From Apium graveolens (lineage: Eukaryota > Streptophyta > Magnoliopsida > Apiales > Apiaceae), in NCBI RefSeq assembly GCF_009905375.1, contig NC_133657.1:2728001-2792000 (forward strand): a stretch of DNA of 64,000 nt. The letters are read 5' to 3'. Positions 59,397-64,000 of the stretch are shown piece after piece. Each line of letters starts with the position of its first letter. Position 1 is the first letter of the stretch. The position numbers and the translations under genes were made by a program. The notes beneath the pieces are model-generated. The model ran no database searches, was not told the origin of the DNA, and saw only the letters and a program-made list of their open reading frames with translations.

Positions 59397-61738
59397 CTAA
59401 TGATTAGTTTTAAGGACCCAGACTTGCTTGGATCCTTTGGCGTTATTAAGTTTGTTAACATTTGCAGCGGATTTAGCATCATAGTTTATAATGTTAACAT
59501 TTTTCTTATCAGAATTTACACTATCAGACTTTGAATCAGAACTTACACTAGAAGGAACAATGGTAACTTTCTTTAAAGAAGGTTTTATTTGATAATAATC
59601 ATAGTACAAACTATGATATTCCTTACAAGTATAAATGGAATGCCATAAACTACCACAATGAAAACAAGGATTTTGTGGCTTATATCTAACAGACTGACTC
59701 TTAACTCCTGACTTTGAAGGTAAGGAGTTTATATTCTTATTTTTCCTGCAAAAAGAAGCCAGATGGTTAGAACTTCCACAGTTATGACATGTTTTTCTAG
59801 GGGCATCAGGAATAGGCTTATAATCATTGCTTTTATTCACACCTTCCTTTCCATTCCTATTTTTCCTAGGTGATTTTACCTTGTTTGCATTCTTAACATC
59901 TTTCAACTTATGCTTAAGCTGCTTCTTTGTCATTAAGCCTACGTTTACTTTAGTTGTCTTTTCTTGTTTTAGTTTGTCAGAAGTTAATTCCTTTTTAACT
60001 TCTGATTTCTCAGTATCAGACTTTACAGCTACAAACTTAACAGGTTTTAACTTTGGCTTTTGTTAACAACTATAGGCTTAATATCTACAGTTCCTTTATC
60101 ATTCTTATCCTCTCCATAACCTAAGCCCTCTTTCCAGTTTTCACTACTTAACAAATTCTGAGTTGTTCTGCCAGAGTTAGTCCAAGTCCTGATAATCTCT
60201 CTTTCCTTTTCTAACTCAGCTTTTAGAGATTCATTCATTTTAAGCACTTCATCCCTAACATAGAAAGCATCATCTCTATCTTTCTGAGTTTGATGGAACA
60301 TGACTAACTCTTTTTCTAAATAATCATTCCTCTTTTTGCAAGCAAGATTTTCAGAAGTTAATCTTTCACATGTTAAAGTTTGATCTCTATAGCTAATGAA
60401 CATGGTTTTAAGATATCTTCTCAACTCATTAATATCATCAATATGAAAGGCATAAGTAGTTCAAGGTACCTTTAACTCAGCAGCTTCAGAAATGCTTTCA
60501 GCACTTGCCATATCAGCATTTGCCATCAAGGCATAATTCTCCTCACTTTCAGAATCTGAGGTGTCTGTCCAGCTTTTGTTCTTTGTGACAAGAGCCTTGC
60601 CTTTGTCACTCTTCACTTTCTTGCATTCAGGAGATATGTGGCCTTTCTCACCACAGTTGTAACATTTGACATTTGTATAATCTCCTCTGTCAGACTTTCC
60701 TCCTTTGCCCTCAGATTTTCTGAAATTCTTCTTATCAGAACTTGCACCTTTACTGGAAAACTTCTTTCCCTTCCTGAACTTCCTGTATGCAATCTTTGTG
60801 ATTCCTTTCACCATAAGGGCACACAGCTTCATCATCTCTTCATCAACATCCGTCTCAGGCAAGCTTTCAGATTCTGAGTCATCATCACTATCAGAACTTG
60901 ATGACTCAGTATCAGACTTTGTGAAGAGAGCTTTATCTTTGCCTTTCCTTAAGGTAGCTGCCTTGGGGGATTCTTCTTCATCCTTAAGAGCAACTGTCCT
61001 TGACTTTCCTCCTTTCCTCTTTCTTTTTTATTCCATCTCAAGTTCATGAGTCTTGAGCATCCCATAAATTTCATCAAGAGTCGTTTCATCAAGATTATAG
61101 TTGTCTCTTATTGTTGTTGCCTTCAAATCTCAGCTTTCAGGAAGAGCCAACAGGAATTTAAGGTTTGAATCTTCAAGATCATACTCTTTATCAACCAGTG
61201 ACAAATCATTCAAGAGTTTGACAAATCTATCATATAAATCAGTCAATGACTCATTAGCCTTTGAGTCAAAGTGTTCATACTCTTGAGTGAGTATTGTCTT
61301 CCTGTTCTTCTTAATCGTATCAGTTCCCTGACATCTTGTTTCCAAGGCATCCCATATCTCCTTTGCAGTCTTGCAGTTTATTACCCTGTTTGACATTACA
61401 TTATCAATGGCACTATGCAGTAAGTGTCGTACCTTCGCATCCTTAGAAATTGAAGCGATGTCTTTGGCAGTGTAATCGCTCTTCTCCTTTGGTACAGACT
61501 TTGCTGCTTCACCTGCAACTGCAACAGCGAGCTTTATTGGATTGTGAGGTCCTTCCTTGATTCTGTCAAGATATTCTGGATCTGTAGCTTCCAGAAACAT
61601 AGTCATCCTCACCTTCCATATGGGATATTCAGACGGTTTCAATATGGGAACTCTAATAGTCTCATATCGACTATGGATTTGTGTCTTTGGTGGTTCTTCA
61701 GTTTTGGTGGGCTTGGTTGGAGTTTCTGCTTCAGACAT
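59397..61738 (-). pseudogene. Copia gag of SIRE copy 2
   Basis: ATG 61738 (MSEAETPTKP). N-terminal UBN2/DUF4219-type capsid part: YPIWKVRMTMFLEATDPEY, AKEIWDALETRCQG, SLTDLYDRFVKLLNDLSLV. Three zinc knuckles follow: CYNCGEKGHISPEC (about 60670), CHNCGSSNHLASFC (59785) and CFHCGSLWHSIYTC (59670), with a coiled-coil-like stretch (60400-60180) between the first and second. Stops at about 61130 (TGA), 61027 (TAA) and 60461 (TGA), and a frameshift near 60050. Three knuckles and over 700 residues make this a long gag, as in Sireviruses. Confidence 0.9.
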
Positions 61739-61779
61739 GATTGTTTTTGGATCTTAAACTGTTTGTGTGTTAACAGATA

Positions 61780-61792
61780 GGTTCTGATACCA
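61780..61792 (-). other. Primer-binding site of SIRE copy 2
   Basis: On the minus strand TGGTATCAGAACC, complementary to the 3' end of initiator methionine tRNA, two bases inside the 5' LTR (which ends at 61795). Canonical Copia site is TGGTATCAGAGC; one mismatch here. Confidence 0.9.
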
Positions 61793-61794
61793 CT

Positions 61795-62401
61795 TGTTAG
61801 GTCACACACACTGTAGAGGGGGGTGAATACAGTGTATAGCACAATCAAATCGAACTCTAATAACTCAAGTAACAGAAAACAAACTTTATTCAAAACAATA
61901 AACTCTGTTACAGTATGGAACTGTCCTCTCTCAGTGATGAACAAATATCACGAGAGCTGCTAGGGTTACAATGAATAATCTTCTCGATTATGATAACACT
62001 TATAGTGTAAACCCTATGTCTGTGTTTATATATTACACAGTTACAAGATAATCGCTAATTGATATGGAATATAATTCTGCTTCCTAAAATATATCAATCA
62101 GATATCTTTTCTTCCAAGTATTCCATTCTTCATGGAATTCCTTCTTCATGCATATCTCTTCTTACGTTTGTCTAGATCTTCTCTTCCTGTAAATCAGCTA
62201 CCTTCCTTATCTGAATATTTCCTTTAAGTCCTGATATTATCTTCTGATAAATATCTCCTGAACCTTAAGTACTGATGACTTAAGTTCTGACTTCAGTATA
62301 AGTGTTGATTTCAGTTAAGTACTGATTTGTCCTGTTTAAGTAAGATCTGAAAAACTAAACATAAATCATATTAGTCATGACATTATCAAATATATCTAAC
62401 A
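61795..62401 (-). repeat. 5' LTR of SIRE copy 2 (607 bp)
   Basis: TGTTAGGTC...TATCTAACA on the plus strand. About 18 mismatches with the partner at 49468-50074. Flanked on the right by GAACA (62402-62406), the target duplication. Confidence 0.96.
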
Positions 62402-63395
62402 GAACATAATTTGAAATTTTATTAAATTTTGGAAAAGGATAATAGTTGTTGCAATAAAAATCATGATATGCACTACAAGTATAAATAAAATGCCATACAT
62501 TACCACAATGAAAACAAGGGTTATGTGGTTTATAAAATACTGGTTTATTCCTAACATTATATTTAGAAATAACAGTAGCCTTCTTTTTACTATTCCTGCA
62601 ATCAATAGCAAGATGGTTAGAGTTATCACAACTAAAACAAACCTTTCTTGGGGAATTAAGAATATACTTATAGTTGTTTGCTTTATTGATTCCCTATTTT
62701 CCATTTATACCTCTTTTGGGACCCTTAGCATGAGGTTTTCCAATAACCTCACAAATTTTCTTTTTAAGTTGTCCTTTTATAAATAGTCCTATATTTTTCC
62801 CTTGCTTTCCTAATTCATTTATCTTTATTTTCATTCTAACTCGTGTTTTAGAATAACGTCGTTTTGATGGGTTGGATTAGGTTCATTTTCGGCAGAGCTA
62901 ATGAACTTAACTTGAGTAACATTATTGAATACACAATCTATGTATTTATCATTATACTCATCATAACCTAGACATTCTCTCCAGGATTTGTCACTTATTA
63001 TCCTATTAACATTTTTAACTGAACATGTCCAAACTTTGAAAGTTTCTCTTTCCTTTTAAGTTTTTTTAACATGCCATATTTTGTGTACATCTGAGTTTCA
63101 TTATGCTTAGCCTTATTACACTCTTCTAGAGTCTAAAGTATAAAGATTAATTCAGCTTTAAGATGGTCATTCCTCTTTTTGAAATCGGTTATCTAAAAAC
63201 TGAACCTATCATTCTCAAGAGATTTATTTAAAGTGATGAGTGCCTTCTGTTTCCTTTCTTACACTCAATAGCAAACTGACCCATCTTATTGCAGTTGTAG
63301 CACATAATCTTGGATCTGTCCACCCCGTTCGTCTTTGAGTCCTTGCCATCCTTTTTCGTGAAATTCCTTTTGTCACCACCAGAGAATTTCTTGTG
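62402..63395 (-). pseudogene. Degenerate Copia gag (copy B, right part)
   Basis: This is the part of copy B's gag on the far side of the copy 2 insertion. Knuckle remnants lie near 63300-63260 (CYNCNKMGQFAIEC), 62640-62600 and 62520-62480. It aligns by eye with 60700-59600 of the complete element. Many stops and shifts; the sequence fades out at about 63395, so the 5' end of gag and the LTR of copy B are missing. Confidence 0.75.
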
Positions 63396-64000
63396 ATTTA
63401 ATAATATTCCTAAAGACTCAATGTCCTTTTATGATTTAATAAATATACTAAGTTATATTTATCAAACATTTCCAAAAAATAATATTTCAAGTAACAAATA
63501 TTTTTTATTATTAATTAATTGATGAACATTATTTTGAATAATCTGTTTTAATACATTAATTGATAAATACTATTTTAAATATTCAGTTTTTGTATGCATC
63601 TAGGGGATGCGTATTCAGCTTTTTATATATTAATATACATACGCAAGAGAAACATGCATATAGGGTTTTTTTTATGGACACGCATTTCCATAATACGCAT
63701 CCTATTAAAAAAATATAATAAATACGCATGTACCACATGCATATTCTTAGTTAAATTTAAAAAAACTAAATACGCATCATCCGGATGTGTACTCCATGGG
63801 TATTTTGGGTGGTTCATCCCGCCCATGGGTACTTCGGGCAGTTAAAATCCAAAAGTGGTGTATTTTGGTCATTGTTTCCAAAAACCTTGCCCCTTTTCCT
63901 TTTTATACAAAAAACCTCTCCACTCCTTCTTTCAATCTCTCAAATCCTATACTATCTCTCTTTCTCTCTCTCAATAATCGATTATCGCACTATTGTTTCG
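63396..64000. other. AT-rich right flank with a leader-like end
   Basis: No gene recognised. Two words GTGTATTCAGC / ATACGCAT recur several times between 63600 and 63790. From about 63895 (TTTTTATACAAAA) the sequence turns CT-rich (63915-63975), looking like a TATA box plus 5' leader of a plus-strand gene that would start beyond the window. This is weak evidence. Confidence 0.35.

Larger units (their letters stand above)
49468..62401 (-). mobile_element. SIRE-type Copia retrotransposon, complete ends (copy 2, 12,934 bp)
   Basis: Two 607-bp LTRs flanked by the 5-base duplication GAACA (49463-49467 and 62402-62406), inserted in gag of copy B. On the minus strand the order is 5' LTR, initiator-tRNA primer site, gag, pol, a 2.4-kb spacer with a small extra frame, a long extra frame, polypurine tract, 3' LTR. 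The two LTRs differ at about 18 of 607 positions counted by eye (97% identity), mostly transitions, suggesting insertion on the order of one million years ago if 1.3e-8 substitutions per site per year applies. gag, pol and the extra frame all carry lesions. Confidence 0.96.

Noticed and set aside
63594..63845. 83-residue protein on the plus strand
   Set aside because: No start context, low complexity and no family resemblance; an opposite-strand frame of similar length overlaps it.

Overview
The window is plant nuclear DNA, from a eudicot that is probably an asterid with a large, repeat-rich genome; the species cannot be fixed from sequence alone. The evidence is a spliced NAC-domain gene carrying a miR164 site, an organelle-type ribosomal S20-like gene with an intron, and plant-type SIRE/Copia, Tat/Gypsy, LINE, SINE, CACTA and PIF/Harbinger elements. 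There is no prokaryotic operon, CRISPR array, rRNA gene or intact tRNA gene. By my reading about 80% of the window is transposon.

Layout. 1-7346 (+): 3' part of a SIRE-type Copia element (copy 1): end of pol, a spacer, a long extra reading frame with its own promoter-like upstream region, and the 3' LTR. It sits inside the integrase of a Tat-clade Gypsy element whose remaining 3' end is 7347-11830: integrase tail, a 79-bp tandem array, an antisense spliced gene, a 78-bp higher-order tandem array and a 3' LTR. 11831-24060 is the low-repeat gene island: a truncated bS20-like gene (13865-14353, minus), a NAM/CUC-type NAC gene (14931-16631, minus), and small DNA transposons and a SINE between long AT-rich stretches. 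24061-42130 is a nested block: a degraded LINE is split at 29270/41752 by a 12.5-kb Tat element (TSD AGGTC), itself split at 34906/36570 by a 1.66-kb solo LTR (TSD AATTC). 42131-44633 is AT-rich without recognisable genes. 44634-63395 is a second nest, all on the minus strand: an old SIRE relative (49467-47280 plus 63395-62402) is interrupted by a near-complete 12.9-kb SIRE element (copy 2, 49468-62401, TSD GAACA) and apparently also by a truncated LTR-plus-gag fragment (47279-44634). 63396-64000 is AT-rich and ends in a CT-rich, leader-like stretch.

How the parts relate. The only plausible host regulatory gene is the NAC factor, whose mRNA would be cleaved by miR164 as CUC1/CUC2-type boundary genes are. 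The other coding capacity belongs to mobile elements, all disabled by stops, frameshifts or insertions. Two features go beyond ordinary gag-pol. First, both SIRE copies carry a ~1,000-1,250-residue extra frame downstream of pol with a TATA-like sequence about 160-180 nt before its ATG; copy 2 also has a second short frame with its own TATA box. Second, both Tat elements carry an antisense gene with GT-AG introns between pol and the 3' LTR, next to tandem-repeat arrays of the kind that can seed satellite DNA.
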